NCBI RefSeq assembly: GCF_042681745.1 | Contig: NZ_JBHUGF010000011.1 | Coordinates: 496,001 to 560,000 of the forward strand | Direction: 5' to 3' | DNA length: 64,000 nt | From: Saccharibacillus nicotianae | GTDB taxonomy: Bacteria; Bacillota; Bacilli; Paenibacillales; Paenibacillaceae | Part shown: positions 8,899 through 16,671 of the stretch, in pieces | How the letters are laid out: each line of letters starts with the position of its first letter | Numbering within the stretch: position 1 is the first letter of the stretch | Notes under the pieces: generated by a model | Seen by the model: the letters and a program-made list of their open reading frames with translations, nothing else | What the model was told of the DNA's origin: nothing | Database searches by the model: none | Position numbers and translations under genes: made by a program

Positions 8899-8922
8899 AC
8901 AGATCACCTCTTGACTGTTGTA

Positions 8923-10248
8923 TTAAGGCATCGAACGAATAAAATGTTGTATCAAAGACGTATAGTCCATTGTACGACTCATATTATATCTACGTAATGA
9001 CATATCAAATGTATTCAACGTATTTTTAAAATCTTCTAAAGGATAGCCTCTTTTAGCTTGATAAATGGCTAATTCATAGTAAAAATCAGTCAACATAGTA
9101 TTAAAAGTAGTATTAATTTTGTAATAGCCAATTTCAAATTTAATATTATTATCAGGATAAGGTAAAAATGTATTAAGAACAGAATCAATACAAAAATGAT
9201 TAATATTAGCGGCTTTTAAAATAGTTAATAAACTAGGTAATTTTTCAAACGGATTTTCTTTTAAAAAAGTAATATAATTTTCTAAACATTCTGTCTTACC
9301 AAGCATTAGCTGTAGATTATACAAATTAGCTTCGGCTGCTATTTTTAATTTATAAACTTCAAGATGTCCAACTTCATCAAGTGATTTGAACCAACTCAAG
9401 TCTTTATATCCATCAACATACTTCAAGCCTTCTTCATATCTACCTGTATATTCGAAAAAAATAGATTTTATTAAATAACTTTGTCCGTAATACCAGACCA
9501 AATGTCTTTCGGTTGACAGAGGGACATAATTCTGACCTTGCTGATCCATTTTTTTGCATTCTTCCTCATAGACCCGGTGAACGAGCACACTCATTTCATC
9601 GGTCACTTGCTCCATTAGATCCCATTCCTGTACGGTATAATACACGTTTGCCATTTGTAATAAGGCATCCAATCTCAAATGGTCAGGGATACGATCACGA
9701 TAAGGATAGAACAAAGTCACTGCTGATTTGTTACGCTCTATATCTTCACTCAACTGAGCGCGAAATAGCCGATATTGACTGATTGCTAGGCGCTCTGCAT
9801 GTTGCTGACGTTCGTTTTCGATAACACAGATATAGAACGGAACACTGTGTTCCTGTTGACCGTTAAGCACCAATTCTTCTGCTAAATCAAACACATAAGG
9901 TACATACCGATAATCTTCCATCAGCAAATTCAATGTATGTTCAATCAAAACGTTTCGATCTAATTCAATACAGCGCAGAAATAAAGCCCGAATACGTCGC
10001 CAGTTCACTTTACTACTTGCAAAACATTCTTCTATATATTGTTCATATAACCAGCCTTCCGGTCGATCGAGAGCAGCGGCCATACGATCTAGCTGGTTGA
10101 TCGATATCGATCGGGGTGGATTACTATTCAATGTTGCGCTGAGTACACCACGATTAATACCAGACATCTTTTCAAACTGAGTCAAATTGATTTGTCTGTT
10201 TTGAAGTTCTTGCTCAATATGAGAGCGTACTGTATCCAGTGTGCTCAT
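8923..10248 (-). CDS. AloR-like HTH-TPR receptor, first gene of the four-receptor operon
   Basis: The 441-residue protein has the HTH in EKMSGINRGVLSATLNSNPP and conserved blocks NWRRIRALFLRCIELDRN and NERQQHAERLAISQYRLFRA. The ATG at 10248 follows GGAGGTG by 10 bases. It is the promoter-proximal gene of the operon reading leftward to 4822; gaps between the four genes are 24, 29 and 61 bases. The HTH suggests DNA binding, and the TPR region suggests control by a small peptide. Phosphatase activity of the Rap type is not expected because a DNA-binding domain is present. Ligand and targets are unknown. Confidence 0.7.
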   Translation of the reverse strand: MSTLDTVRSHIEQELQNRQINLTQFEKMSGINRGVLSATLNSNPPRSISINQLDRMAAALDRPEGWLYEQYIEECFASSKVNWRRIRALFLRCIELDRNVLIEHTLNLLMEDYRYVPYVFDLAEELVLNGQQEHSVPFYICVIENERQQHAERLAISQYRLFRAQLSEDIERNKSAVTLFYPYRDRIPDHLRLDALLQMANVYYTVQEWDLMEQVTDEMSVLVHRVYEEECKKMDQQGQNYVPLSTERHLVWYYGQSYLIKSIFFEYTGRYEEGLKYVDGYKDLSWFKSLDEVGHLEVYKLKIAAEANLYNLQLMLGKTECLENYITFLKENPFEKLPSLLTILKAANINHFCIDSVLNTFLPYPDNNIKFEIGYYKINTTFNTMLTDFYYELAIYQAKRGYPLEDFKNTLNTFDMSLRRYNMSRTMDYTSLIQHFIRSMP

Positions 10249-10768
10249 AAACGGTAAGCACCTCCGAAAAATACAATATTCCTTTTACGATTCCAGAAAA
10301 TGATAGTTTTTATTATTATATAAGTTACTTAAAATGTCAGAGTAGCTTTTTTAGTAACTTGGTATAAGGGTTCTATTGACCTATAGAATTTGGGAGTAAA
10401 CACTCACAGATTACAAAAAAAGGTTATGATTACAAAATAAAAGAATCCGTTTTTTGAAAACTCCTGTAATAATAAAGATACAAGTTACTTCACTACTGTC
10501 ATATAAACGGACACGTCGAAGTACAAATGTTGGCTGGCAGGATCTCACTACAATCCTAATATACCAATAGCTTATAAGCTTTATAGCAATACCCATAGTA
10601 AAGTAGCTTGTAGATGTAACTAGCTGTCCTATAGAAATATAGAAATAACTAGCAATACCTTAGCAAGTAAACGTAGTGAGTCCGAAGAATTCTTTAGCAA
10701 CATACCACATAAGTAGTAAATTAGTTTATATCATAGAACACCCAACATTCCCTAAATGAATAGAGAAG
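10249..10768. other. Gene-free upstream region of the receptor operon with inverted repeats
   Basis: No convincing gene is seen in these 520 bases. Close to the operon start lie two inverted repeats: AAGTTACT (10322-10329) with AGTAACTT (10353-10360), and TTCTAT (10371-10376) with ATAGAA (10383-10388). A third AAGTTACT occurs near 10483. A minus-strand TATAAT-like box sits just left of the first repeat, but no good -35 could be placed. The repeats may be operators for an HTH receptor. Confidence 0.4.
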
Positions 10769-10815
10769 ACCAGAAAAGAGCATGATCGCCTACAGATCAC
10801 GCTCTTTTCTGGTGT
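10769..10815. terminator. Strong stem-loop, terminator-like
   Basis: The perfect arms ACCAGAAAAGAGC (10769-10781) and GCTCTTTTCTGGT (10801-10813), with inner TGATC/GATCA, form a long hairpin. No gene end is nearby on either strand, so it either ends an unseen small RNA from the region to its left or insulates the next gene. Confidence 0.55.
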
Positions 10816-10941
10816 TTACTGACCGTCTATAATGATTTCAAAATATTTCCAAAAAATTAAAGGTGAAATGGTTTATATTGGATATCTTTGTGGTATATTC
10901 TATAAGTTGTTGTTTTATATTTCTAATATGGAGGCTTATGA

Positions 10942-11175
10942 ATGAGCAAAGTCAGCATTGTGTTTACGGATTGTGTCAAAAAGAAAATGATTTGGAATTT
11001 GATCCCGGCGATGATTATCTTTCTGGTGTGGATGTATGGTATTCATGTGAATGTATATGAAGCTGTGGCATCTGCTGTAATTGCAGTCGTTGTACTTACC
11101 GTTGGTGATATGATTTCCAGTTATTTTTTTGGCGATTCCTTCAATGCCACCAAATCAAATCATCCTACTCATTAA
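10942..11175 (+). CDS. Small membrane protein, two predicted transmembrane helices
   Basis: The 77-residue product has two hydrophobic segments, about residues 17-34 (WNLIPAMIIFLVWMYGIHV) and 38-63. A hydrophilic, His-ending tail follows. The ATG at 10942 is 8 bases after GGAGG. I do not recognise the family. It stands alone between a hairpin on its left and the structured RNA leader of the ter genes on its right. Confidence 0.6.
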   Translation: MSKVSIVFTDCVKKKMIWNLIPAMIIFLVWMYGIHVNVYEAVASAVIAVVVLTVGDMISSYFFGDSFNATKSNHPTH

Positions 11176-11213
11176 TCGTATAGATCTGTTATATCTTTGT
11201 ATAGATTTAAAAT

Positions 11214-11255
11214 AAATCGTTGTTTACAAAAAAACAAAAATCGTTGTTTTACAAA
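11214..11255 (+). repeat. Direct repeat of an 18-base element upstream of the structured RNA
   Basis: AAATCGTTGTTTACAAA (11214-11230) recurs as AAATCGTTGTTTTACAAA (11238-11255), 24 bases apart. Each copy contains TTGT...ACAA dyad symmetry. Their position just before the structured RNA suggests operator or promoter elements, but no standard -35/-10 pair could be assigned. Confidence 0.5.
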
Positions 11256-11261
11256 CATGTG

Positions 11262-11418
11262 TCATAATCAGGGGCAAGAGTAGCCAAGCAACATGGTACT
11301 CTGCCCAGTGATGCGCCCCACGTAGAACTGTGTAACGTAAAGGTAGGAACCATAAATAGCATGATTACAGAAGCACCTTGATCTCGGAAATATTCCAGAT
11401 TGAGGTGCTTTTTGTTTC
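11262..11418 (+). ncRNA. Structured RNA with terminator, candidate riboswitch or sRNA upstream of ter genes
   Basis: TAATCA (11265-11270) can pair with TGATTA (11362-11367) to close a multi-branched fold. Inside, GGGC-AGAGTA-CC (from 11272) pairs with GG-TACTCT-GCCC (to 11306). A C-rich loop GCGCCCC (11313-11319) and a segment ACGT...ACGT follow. Downstream lies a clear terminator. This looks like an aptamer plus expression platform for the ter operon, or a free small RNA. It does not match the yybP-ykoY, T-box, SAM, M-box or c-di-AMP consensus sequences as I remember them. Confidence 0.5.
11371..11416 (+). terminator. Intrinsic terminator ending the structured RNA
   Basis: The arms AAGCACCT (11371-11378) and AGGTGCTT (11403-11410), with inner ATCT/AGAT, are followed by TTTTTGTTT. 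It lies 200 bases before terB, so it could be the off-switch of a leader. Confidence 0.7.
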
Positions 11419-11616
11419 AGTAAGTGCACTGTAGCTTATTATGAGAGAAGAGACTATTTTTCTGCTGAGATCGACCTGCAAACTCAAAAGGGAAATTTGG
11501 TTTTTTTGATAACTTGTGGGAAAATATAGGCATAGAGAAAGCTCTGTATTCTCTGTAAATTTGCAAAACTAGAGGTCTGCTTCAAATTGGTTTATGATAA
11601 ATAGGAGGTGATCGAT

Positions 11617-12063
11617 ATGAGTGCATTCAAATCATGGTTAAACAGTACAAAAAACAACTTGAATGATCAGATGAAAAAGTTCAAAAATAAGGACTTTTTA
11701 GAAGCGATTGTAGCAGGTTGTGCTCTTGTAGCGGCAGCAGATGGAAATATCAGTGCAGATGAGAAGCAAAAAATGGCAGGTTATATCGGACGCAACGAAC
11801 AATTAAAAGTGTTTGATATGAGTCTGGTTATCGCTCGCTTTAATCATTATGTCGAAAATTTTGAATTTGATGCGATCATTGGTAAGCAAGAAGCGCTTAA
11901 AGCGATCAGCAAATTCAAAAGCAAACCAGAAGAAGGTCGATTGTTGATCGGCGTATGTAGTGCAATCGGTTCAGCTGATGGTGATTTTGATCCTCAAGAG
12001 CAAGCCGTTGTACGTGAAATTGCTACAGTTCTAGGCTTGAATGCTTCTGAGTTTGGACTGTAA
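11617..12063 (+). CDS. terB: TerB-family stress/tellurite resistance protein
   Basis: The 148-residue product shows the two acidic helix-turn motifs of TerB: AAADGNISADEKQKMAGYI (about residues 42-60) and GSADGDFDPQEQAVVREIA (about 123-141). TerB proteins bind metal through these acidic loops and associate with TerC at the inner membrane. The ATG 11617 is 6 bases after AGGAGGTG; the in-frame GTG at 11608 is part of that site. It is the first gene of the ter cluster and is followed by three terD paralogues on the same strand. Confidence 0.85.
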   Translation: MSAFKSWLNSTKNNLNDQMKKFKNKDFLEAIVAGCALVAAADGNISADEKQKMAGYIGRNEQLKVFDMSLVIARFNHYVENFEFDAIIGKQEALKAISKFKSKPEEGRLLIGVCSAIGSADGDFDPQEQAVVREIATVLGLNASEFGL

Positions 12064-12160
12064 TTCGGACAAAAATAAAGACAGTTTCAAAAAAGTTGAA
12101 ACGATTCTCCGGTAATCACAGTATTACATATCAGTATTACAAAGGAGGTCATATCATTTT

Positions 12161-12760
12161 ATGAGTATCAGCTTAGTCAAAGGTCAAAAAATTGATTTAA
12201 CCAAAGGCAATAGCGGTCTGAATCAACTGGTAGTTGGTTTGGGTTGGGATCCCGCAGAGACAAAGTCTAAAGGATTCTTTGGTATGAAAAAAGCCAAAGC
12301 AGATATCGACTGTGATGCTTCAGCGATTCTATTGGACGCAAATGATAAATTGACCAAAGCTACGAATCTGGTCTGCTTTCATAACTTGACAAGTGGTTGC
12401 GGTTCTGTGAAACACAGCGGGGATAACCTGACAGGTGAAGGTGCAGGAGACGATGAGCAAATCCATATCGATCTTTCTAAAGTGCCTGCTGATGTGCATA
12501 AAGTGCTCGTTGTGGTTAATATTTATCAAGCAGAACAACGCAAACAAGATTTCGGTATGATTTCGTCTGCATACATTCGTATTGTAAATGGACAGAATCA
12601 ACAGGAATTGGTTCGCTTTAATCTGACCGATGATTATTCCGGTATGACGGCATTGATTACAGGTGAAATTTATCGTAATGGATCAGAATGGAAATTTAAC
12701 GCAATTGGTCAAGGAAAACAGGCTGCACATATCGATATTTTGGCTCGCCAATATTCATAA
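12161..12760 (+). CDS. terD: TerD-family protein (YceC-like), first paralogue
   Basis: The 199-residue protein is a TerD beta-sandwich. It starts with the family signature SLVKGQKIDLTKGNSGL and carries the Ca2+-binding elements ADIDCDASAILLDAN and GDNLTGEGAGDDEQIHID. It has an extra lysine-rich insert before the first acidic loop (KSKGFFGMKKAKAD), and the loop reads DIDCDAS instead of DFDLDAS, so it is the most diverged of the three stand-alone TerD proteins. The start follows AAAGGAGGT. TerD proteins are cytoplasmic and thought to sense or buffer Ca2+ during stress. Confidence 0.88.
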   Translation: MSISLVKGQKIDLTKGNSGLNQLVVGLGWDPAETKSKGFFGMKKAKADIDCDASAILLDANDKLTKATNLVCFHNLTSGCGSVKHSGDNLTGEGAGDDEQIHIDLSKVPADVHKVLVVVNIYQAEQRKQDFGMISSAYIRIVNGQNQQELVRFNLTDDYSGMTALITGEIYRNGSEWKFNAIGQGKQAAHIDILARQYS

Positions 12761-12821
12761 TCGGTAAGCGTTATCTTCCAAAGCAACACCAAATCATACA
12801 CATGGAAAGAAGGAATAGAAC

Positions 12822-13397
12822 ATGGGAATTAACTTATCTAAAGGACAAAAAGTAGATTTAACGAAAAGTAATCCAGGATTATCCAAAATCACTGTAGGTC
12901 TTGGTTGGGATACGAATAAATATGATGGCGGCGGAGAGTTCGATTTGGACGTATCTGTATTTTGCGCGAATGCTGAAGGTAAAGTAGCTAGCGAGAAAAA
13001 CTTTATTTTCTTCAACAATCCTCAAAATGAAAATGGTTCTGTCGTACATACAGGCGACAACCGTACAGGCGCAGGCGATGGCGACGATGAGCAAATCAAA
13101 GTAGACATCCCTAACGTACCTGCTGATGTAGACAAAATTGCATTTACAATCACAATTTATGAAGCAGCAGCTCGTAACCAAAACTTCGGTCAAGTATCTA
13201 ACGCTTACGTTCGTATCGTAAACGATGATAACAACGAAGAATTGATCCGTTTCGATCTAGGAGAAGATTTCTCTATCGAAGCAGGTGTAGTTGTAGGTGA
13301 ATTGTACCGTCATGGCGCAGAGTGGAAATTTAACGCTATCGGTAATGGTTACAAAGACGGTCTTGCAGGTTTGACACGCGACTACGGCTTGCAATAA
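12822..13397 (+). CDS. terD: TerD-family protein (YceD-like), second paralogue
   Basis: The 191-residue protein has canonical TerD length and motifs: NLSKGQKVDLTKSNPGL at the start, EFDLDVSVFCANA for the first Ca2+ loop and GDNRTGAGDGDDEQIKVD for the second. The ATG follows AGAAGGA. The gene uses noticeably more regular, translation-favoured codons than its neighbours (many CGT, GGT, GTA), consistent with high expression under stress. It lies 61 bases downstream of the first terD; a 211-base gap rich in imperfect repeats separates it from the next. Confidence 0.9.
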   Translation: MGINLSKGQKVDLTKSNPGLSKITVGLGWDTNKYDGGGEFDLDVSVFCANAEGKVASEKNFIFFNNPQNENGSVVHTGDNRTGAGDGDDEQIKVDIPNVPADVDKIAFTITIYEAAARNQNFGQVSNAYVRIVNDDNNEELIRFDLGEDFSIEAGVVVGELYRHGAEWKFNAIGNGYKDGLAGLTRDYGLQ

Positions 13398-13632
13398 ACG
13401 CTTGGTATCTAGCGTTTGACAATATAAACGCGATCAAGCACTTGGCAATATAAGTGCGACCAAGTTCAATCAAAACATGATTTTTGCAAAGCAAAATATC
13501 TAGTTTCATATCTTTTCAAAATATACTGTTAACAAAGCGGAGCGGAAAATATAGCTCCGTTTTGTTGCAGTACACGCTCGATACAATAGACACCAACTAC
13601 TAAATCTAGTGATGGTAAGGAGTGAACAGAGG

Positions 13633-14211
13633 ATGACTATTAATTTATCCAAGGGGCAACGCATCGACCTCACGAAAACGAACCCAGGACTTACACGTGT
13701 TGTGGTAGGTCTAGGCTGGGATACGAACAAATACAGCGGTGGTAGTGATTTTGACTTGGACGCTTCTGCATTTTTATTGTATGAAGATGGAAAAGCCAAA
13801 ACAGAAGCAGATTTTGTATTCTACAATAATCTGACTACTTATAATGGTGCTGTAACACATACAGGAGATAACCGTACCGGTGAAGGCGATGGAGATGACG
13901 AGCAGATCGTTATAGATTTTAGCAAAGTCCCTGCTAGCATTTCACGTATTGGTATCACTGTAACTATTCATGATGCAGACGCGCGTGGACAGAATTTTGG
14001 ACAGGTGAGTGCTGCTTTTGTACGGGTAGTCAATGAAGATAACAGCAGTGAGATTTTGCGCTTTGATCTAGGTGAAGAGTTCTCTACCGAAACAGCAGTC
14101 GTATTCTGCGAATTTTACCGTCAAGGTACTGATTGGAAGTTCCAAGCGATCGGTAGTGGATTCTCAGGCGGTCTAGCTGCATTGTGTCAGAACTACGGAT
14201 TACCAGTATAA
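13633..14211 (+). CDS. terD: TerD-family protein (YceE-like), third paralogue
   Basis: The 192-residue TerD protein has complete Ca2+ loops, DFDLDASAFLLYEDG and GDNRTGEGDGDDEQIVIDF. The ATG 13633 (MTINLSKGQRIDLTKTNPGL) is chosen by homology with the other paralogues and by the AAGGAG 10 bases before it; an in-frame ATG at 13609 lies upstream. A T-rich terminator hairpin follows at 14256-14286, so part of the transcript probably ends here. Its role would be that of the other TerD proteins, Ca2+-dependent stress protection with TerC. Confidence 0.9.
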   Translation: MTINLSKGQRIDLTKTNPGLTRVVVGLGWDTNKYSGGSDFDLDASAFLLYEDGKAKTEADFVFYNNLTTYNGAVTHTGDNRTGEGDGDDEQIVIDFSKVPASISRIGITVTIHDADARGQNFGQVSAAFVRVVNEDNSSEILRFDLGEEFSTETAVVFCEFYRQGTDWKFQAIGSGFSGGLAALCQNYGLPV

Positions 14212-14255
14212 TCCGCTTGTTTCAACAAATAAGGCAAAAGCATGAACTATACATG

Positions 14256-14286
14256 AATAGGGTGGGTTTCCTGCCCTATTTTTTTT
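14256..14286 (+). terminator. Terminator after the third terD
   Basis: AATAGGG (14256-14262) pairs with CCCTATT (14274-14280), followed by seven or more T. Confidence 0.75.
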
Positions 14287-14365
14287 AACTCGTCGCATAG
14301 ATTTAATGCTAAAATAAAGAAGAACAGTGAATCTTTTACGTCATACATTACGGGGTTAAATCATT

Positions 14366-15688
14366 ATGAGTGTAGCTATTGTGAAAGGTCAAAAAACAGA
14401 CGTAACCAAAACAACGCCAGGACTTCAACAACTTATTATTTCACTGGGATGGCAAGCACCAGCTTCGTTAGAATTAGATACTTCTGCTTTTTTACTACAG
14501 CAAAATGGCAAAGTGAAAAGCGATAACGATCTTATTTTTTACGGTAATCCTAGCAATACTTTTATTAGTTATATTGAAAATGCGACAGGTAGTGATGCCC
14601 GTCAATTCAAAGTGAATGTAGGAGCAATTCCGCAAGATATTCAAAAAATTGCGATTACACTTACGATCTATAACAGCGAGAAGCCGACAGAAAATTTTAG
14701 TCAGGTGAATCGCACATACTTACGTTGTACTAATGAAGCGACAGGCGCAGAGATTTTCCGCTATGATCTGGATTCCAAGTTTTCATCGGAAACTGCGATT
14801 GTTGTAGGGGAACTCTACAGATATCAGACCGAATGGAAATTTGCGGCAGTCGGAGCAGGTTATTTTGGCGGATTGAAAGAATTATGCGGCAGTTATGGCG
14901 TAGAGGTAGAAGATACGCCAGTACCAACACCAGCGCCGCCAGTACCTCCTACACCTGCTCCAATACCAACACCGCCGCCAACGCCTGCTCCAACACCAGC
15001 GAAGCCGATGAATCTTAATCGACCATCGACTCCACCTCCTGCTCCTCCAGCGCCAACACCGGCTCCTACACCTTCAGTAAACTTAAATCTGTCCAAGATT
15101 GAACTGAAGAAAAAAGGCGATGTCATCAATCTTCAGAAAAAAACAGGTGGTTCACTGGGTGAACTATTGATTAATCTGAACTGGAATCGGCAGGAGAAAA
15201 AAGGATTATTCAAACGTAGTTCAGGAGTCGATCTGGATCTAGGTTGTCTGTATGAATTACAAGATGGTGATAAAGGTGTTGTACAAGCACTTGGTAATTC
15301 GTTTGGTTCTTTGACAAATTGGCCGTTTGTAGCACTAGACGGTGATGATCGAACCGGTGCTGTAGCAGGTGGCGAAAATATGCGGATTAACGGTAATAAA
15401 ATATCCGAAATTAAGCGTATTCTGGTCTTTTCGTTTATCTATGAAGGTATTACACGTTGGACAGATGCCGATGGTGTCGTGACGATCTCCCAACAAAATG
15501 GCCCTGATATTATCGTGCGTCTGGACGAAGCGGATAACCGTAGTCCGATGTGTGCGATTGCAATGATCCAAAATGTGGGTAATGAAACTTTTAGTATCGA
15601 AAAGTTGGTTCAGTATTTCAAAGGTCATTCAGATATGGATCGTGCTTTCAATTGGGGCATGCGGTGGAAAGCAGGTAGCAAAGATTAG
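14366..15688 (+). CDS. TerA-like protein: TerD domain, proline-rich linker, second TerD-like domain
   Basis: The 440-residue protein has an N-terminal TerD domain (1-185), a Pro/Thr/Ala linker of PTPAP-type repeats (about 190-245) and a C-terminal TerA-type domain (about 250-435). In the N-terminal domain the second Ca2+ loop is lost: the GDN-TG-G-GDDE motif is replaced by SYIENATGSDARQFK, and only LELDTSAFLL of the first loop is kept. The C-terminal domain keeps VDLDLGCLYEL and LDGDDRTGAVAGGENMRI. The protein may therefore be a scaffold whose C-terminal half binds Ca2+. The ribosome binding site is weak. It is followed by terC, matching the terA/terC neighbourhood known elsewhere. Confidence 0.8.
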   Translation: MSVAIVKGQKTDVTKTTPGLQQLIISLGWQAPASLELDTSAFLLQQNGKVKSDNDLIFYGNPSNTFISYIENATGSDARQFKVNVGAIPQDIQKIAITLTIYNSEKPTENFSQVNRTYLRCTNEATGAEIFRYDLDSKFSSETAIVVGELYRYQTEWKFAAVGAGYFGGLKELCGSYGVEVEDTPVPTPAPPVPPTPAPIPTPPPTPAPTPAKPMNLNRPSTPPPAPPAPTPAPTPSVNLNLSKIELKKKGDVINLQKKTGGSLGELLINLNWNRQEKKGLFKRSSGVDLDLGCLYELQDGDKGVVQALGNSFGSLTNWPFVALDGDDRTGAVAGGENMRINGNKISEIKRILVFSFIYEGITRWTDADGVVTISQQNGPDIIVRLDEADNRSPMCAIAMIQNVGNETFSIEKLVQYFKGHSDMDRAFNWGMRWKAGSKD

Positions 15689-15823
15689 GCTACTGATGCA
15701 TACGATGATCTTGAACATACACAGAATTTACAAAACTCGGTATTATAAGTGTTGATACACCTCTAAAATAATTAGAATGTGGACATCACGCTTAACACAC
15801 GAAGTGTATATGGAGGACGATGT

Positions 15824-16555
15824 ATGGACTGGTTCAGTAATTTTTTTCAAAGTATTGCTGATAACTACGGTCACTTCTTCTCATGGAGTGAGATTGCTGC
15901 AACTCTATCCGATCCAGTGAGCTGGGGAGTTATTGCAAGTCTTGTACTATTAGAGGGATTATTGTCCGCTGACAATGCGCTTGTGTTAGCCGTTATGGTC
16001 AGACATTTGCCACCGAAACAGCAGAAAAAAGCTTTGTTCTACGGTATTCTTGGAGCTTATCTTTTCCGCTTTCTGGCGATTGGTCTTGGAACGTATCTGG
16101 TTACATTTACAGCAGTCAAAGTCATTGGCGGATTGTATCTGTTCTATATTGCGTACAAAGGATTATTCAAAGGCGGAGACGAAGACGAAGTACAGAACAA
16201 GCCAATGTCTTTCTGGAAAACCGTTTTGATGGTTGAAATGATGGATATTGCCTTTAGTATTGATAGCGTTGTAGCGGCTTTTGGTATCAGTAACGAAGTG
16301 TGGGTATTATTCCTGGGTGGTATTATCGGGATCTTAATGATGCGCGGCGTCGCTCAATTGTTCTTGAAACTGATTAATAAGTTCCCTGAACTCGAGAAAA
16401 CAGCATTTATTTTAATTGCGATTATTGCAGTGAAAATGATTGTCGGCGCATTTGGTTTTGAAATTTCTCAAGTGTTGTTTTTTGCAATTCTTATTGTGGT
16501 GTTTGTAGGAACGATGGTCATTAGTTCGATCCGTCGTAAAAAAGAACAGTCTTAA
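15824..16555 (+). CDS. terC: TerC-family integral membrane protein (YceF-like)
   Basis: The 243-residue protein has seven or more hydrophobic segments and the TerC hallmarks: LLEGLLSADNALVLAVMV in the second helix, and MMDIAFSIDSVVAAFGIS in a middle helix. These acidic residues inside the membrane are thought to carry divalent cations (some TerC proteins export Mn2+). The ATG 15824 (MDWFSNFF) follows GGAGG; the frame is open upstream to 15779. In the Ter model TerC anchors TerB and TerD proteins at the membrane. A weak hairpin lies between it and the next gene. Confidence 0.9.
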   Translation: MDWFSNFFQSIADNYGHFFSWSEIAATLSDPVSWGVIASLVLLEGLLSADNALVLAVMVRHLPPKQQKKALFYGILGAYLFRFLAIGLGTYLVTFTAVKVIGGLYLFYIAYKGLFKGGDEDEVQNKPMSFWKTVLMVEMMDIAFSIDSVVAAFGISNEVWVLFLGGIIGILMMRGVAQLFLKLINKFPELEKTAFILIAIIAVKMIVGAFGFEISQVLFFAILIVVFVGTMVISSIRRKKEQS

Positions 16556-16584
16556 TCAGAATTGCTGCTACAACAGATTGGATG

Positions 16585-16613
16585 ATCCCTCCTGCCTGCA
16601 CAATAGGAGGGAT
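16585..16613 (+). terminator. Hairpin between terC and the biosynthetic genes
   Basis: ATCCCTCCT (16585-16593) pairs perfectly with AGGAGGGAT (16605-16613), followed by TTATTTA. The U-tract is weak, so this is likely partial termination or RNA processing that uncouples the ter proteins from the downstream enzymes. Confidence 0.5.
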
Positions 16614-16671
16614 TTATTTATTATACGGCGGCTTGCAAGCCAAAGTTTCGGTGCATCAAAGGAGGAGACTT

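Noticed and set aside
10411..10596. 61-residue minus-strand ORF as a possible Alo pro-peptide
   Set aside because: It has no signal-peptide layout, no ribosome binding site and lies upstream of the receptor operon, not at a receptor 3' end.
10863..11060. 65-residue plus ORF overlapping the small membrane protein
   Set aside because: It overlaps the 77-residue ORF in another frame; only the latter has a GGAGG site and a coherent two-helix protein.
11262..11370. yybP-ykoY manganese riboswitch, suggested by the nearby terC-type gene
   Set aside because: GAGTAG is present but the other conserved loop and the spacing are not, and terC is 4.5 kb away.
11490..11540. Sigma-B type promoter before terB (GTTTTT, 12 bases, GGGAAA)
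   Set aside because: The match is partial, and Paenibacillus generally lacks sigma-B, so I do not annotate it.
14893..15129. Glycine-rich minus-strand ORF in the terA-like gene
   Set aside because: It is the mirror of the proline-rich linker codons and not a real gene.
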